64,000 nt of DNA from assembly GCA_963826695.1 (NCBI GenBank), contig CAWGXZ010000004.1, positions 1,426,001 to 1,490,000 on the forward strand, written 5' to 3'. The position numbers and the translations under genes are program-made. The notes beneath the pieces are model-generated. The model saw only the letters and a list, made by a program, of their open reading frames with translations. It searched no databases and was not told the DNA's origin. Every line of letters starts with the position of its first letter. Position 1 is the stretch's first letter. This DNA is from CAWGXZ01 sp963826695. GTDB lineage: Bacteria; Pseudomonadota; Gammaproteobacteria; Burkholderiales; Burkholderiaceae_C. Below are positions 63,546 to 64,000 of this stretch, piece after piece.

Positions 63546-63945
63546 CCGAGGTCAATATGTCTACTACGGCAAGACCGGAGGTTGTCTGGTGACTGGCCAC
63601 GAGGACGGCGTGAAGGCGGTGTCGATGGAGGTGTTGTATTCGTTGCGACACATCGGCTATGCCATTCCTCCAGTGGCCGACGCCGGCTGGATCGGCGAAG
63701 CTGGACCGGGGCCGAGCTACGGTGATGCGGTGGATGGCAAAGCCGTTCCGGTCGGCTTCGACAATGAATTCGCCAACCGGAATACAACCATCATGTGCTT
63801 CAACCTGATGCACATGGCCGCGCTGCTGCGCGCTGCCGATGGGTTTCCCACCGAGGGCAACCAGGTCGGCGGCTTCGATGCGCAGAATCGATGGGGCTTC
63901 CCGCTGGATTCGTCGGGGCACCCGTCACGGCCACTTCACTCATGA
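63427..63945 (+). pseudogene. Truncated flavodoxin-like NAD(P)H-dependent FMN oxidoreductase
   Basis: From about codon 18 on (VKSTVCTQVVERLYS) the frame matches the C-terminal half of flavodoxin-family reductases. YYGKTGGCLVTGHEDG, VLYSLRHIGYAIPPVADAGWIGEAGPGPSYGD and RNTTIMCFNLMHMAALL are all typical. The N-terminal half, with the FMN-phosphate loop, is missing. Nothing upstream supplies it in any frame; the preceding bases belong to a signal-peptide frame. It appears to be a gene fragment. The end is also shorter than usual. Confidence 0.7.
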
Positions 63946-63988
63946 AATGAATAGCGGATGCACCCCTCATCCACAGGAGCCGACCGTC

Positions 63989-64000
63989 ATGGCAGTCACG
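63989..64000 (+). CDS. Start of a gene cut by the right edge
   Basis: CAGGAG at 63973-63978 and an ATG eleven bases later (63989) begin a frame MAVT that runs off the window. Spacing is normal for a start. The product cannot be identified from four codons. Confidence 0.4.

Overview
The window is high-GC DNA with genes packed on both strands, many joined by ATGA, TGATG or GTGA overlaps. Three orphan Bug-type (TctC) solute-binding receptors, the rimP-nusA-infB-rbfA-truB-typA block, a YgfZ/TatD/HolB/MltG neighbourhood and Gram-negative porin, PagL and PldA genes point to a betaproteobacterium, most likely of the Burkholderiales. This placement is inferred from gene content; no rRNA gene is present.

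Layout. 1-9534 is a catabolic cluster: a glutathione S-transferase cut by the left edge, a CaiB-type CoA transferase, three Bug receptors, an enolase-superfamily cycloisomerase, a porin, an alpha/beta hydrolase, a carboxymuconolactone-decarboxylase-like protein and an amidohydrolase. It probably serves import and breakdown of small organic acids or aromatic-derived lactones. It ends at a scarred stretch next to tRNA-Ser(GGA) at 9813-9903. 9937-13751 has an SPFH/NfeD membrane pair and an acid-inducible-type arginine/lysine/ornithine decarboxylase. 13811-24213 is core: fabI, then a promoter and attenuator-like terminator leading into rimP-nusA-infB, then rbfA-truB-typA and a hydrolase. 24210-31413 holds a PagL-type lipid A deacylase, a Tat-exported ankyrin protein, tatD, a PilZ protein, holB, mltG (no tmk between them), ygfZ and an NRDE protein.

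31484-39940 links carbon and polyamine metabolism: isocitrate lyase with a hydrolase and a thioesterase-GNAT fusion, and divergently a Puu-like gamma-glutamyl-polyamine cluster whose aldehyde dehydrogenase (PuuC) survives only as a C-terminal remnant. 40015-44202 has a large hybrid sensor kinase, bacterioferritin and its ferredoxin behind a Fur-like box. 44407-51835 is ion homeostasis: a complete six-gene Mrp antiporter operon (A and B fused; the A part shows two compensating frameshifts) and a divergent NhaP-type antiporter. 51961-54652 contains a DegP-type periplasmic protease and outer-membrane phospholipase A.

54872-64000 is an accessory stress and envelope region: small anchored or secreted proteins, PRC-barrel, Pmp3 and DUF4112-like proteins, an HPF/RaiA ribosome-hibernation protein in an apparent operon with an eRF1-like (baeRF) protein, two Crp/Fnr-type regulators facing each other, and a decayed flavodoxin-like oxidoreductase. 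The most interesting items are the HPF-baeRF pair, the rimP leader, the puuC remnant, the mrpA double frameshift, the thioesterase-GNAT fusion and the tRNA-Ser scar.
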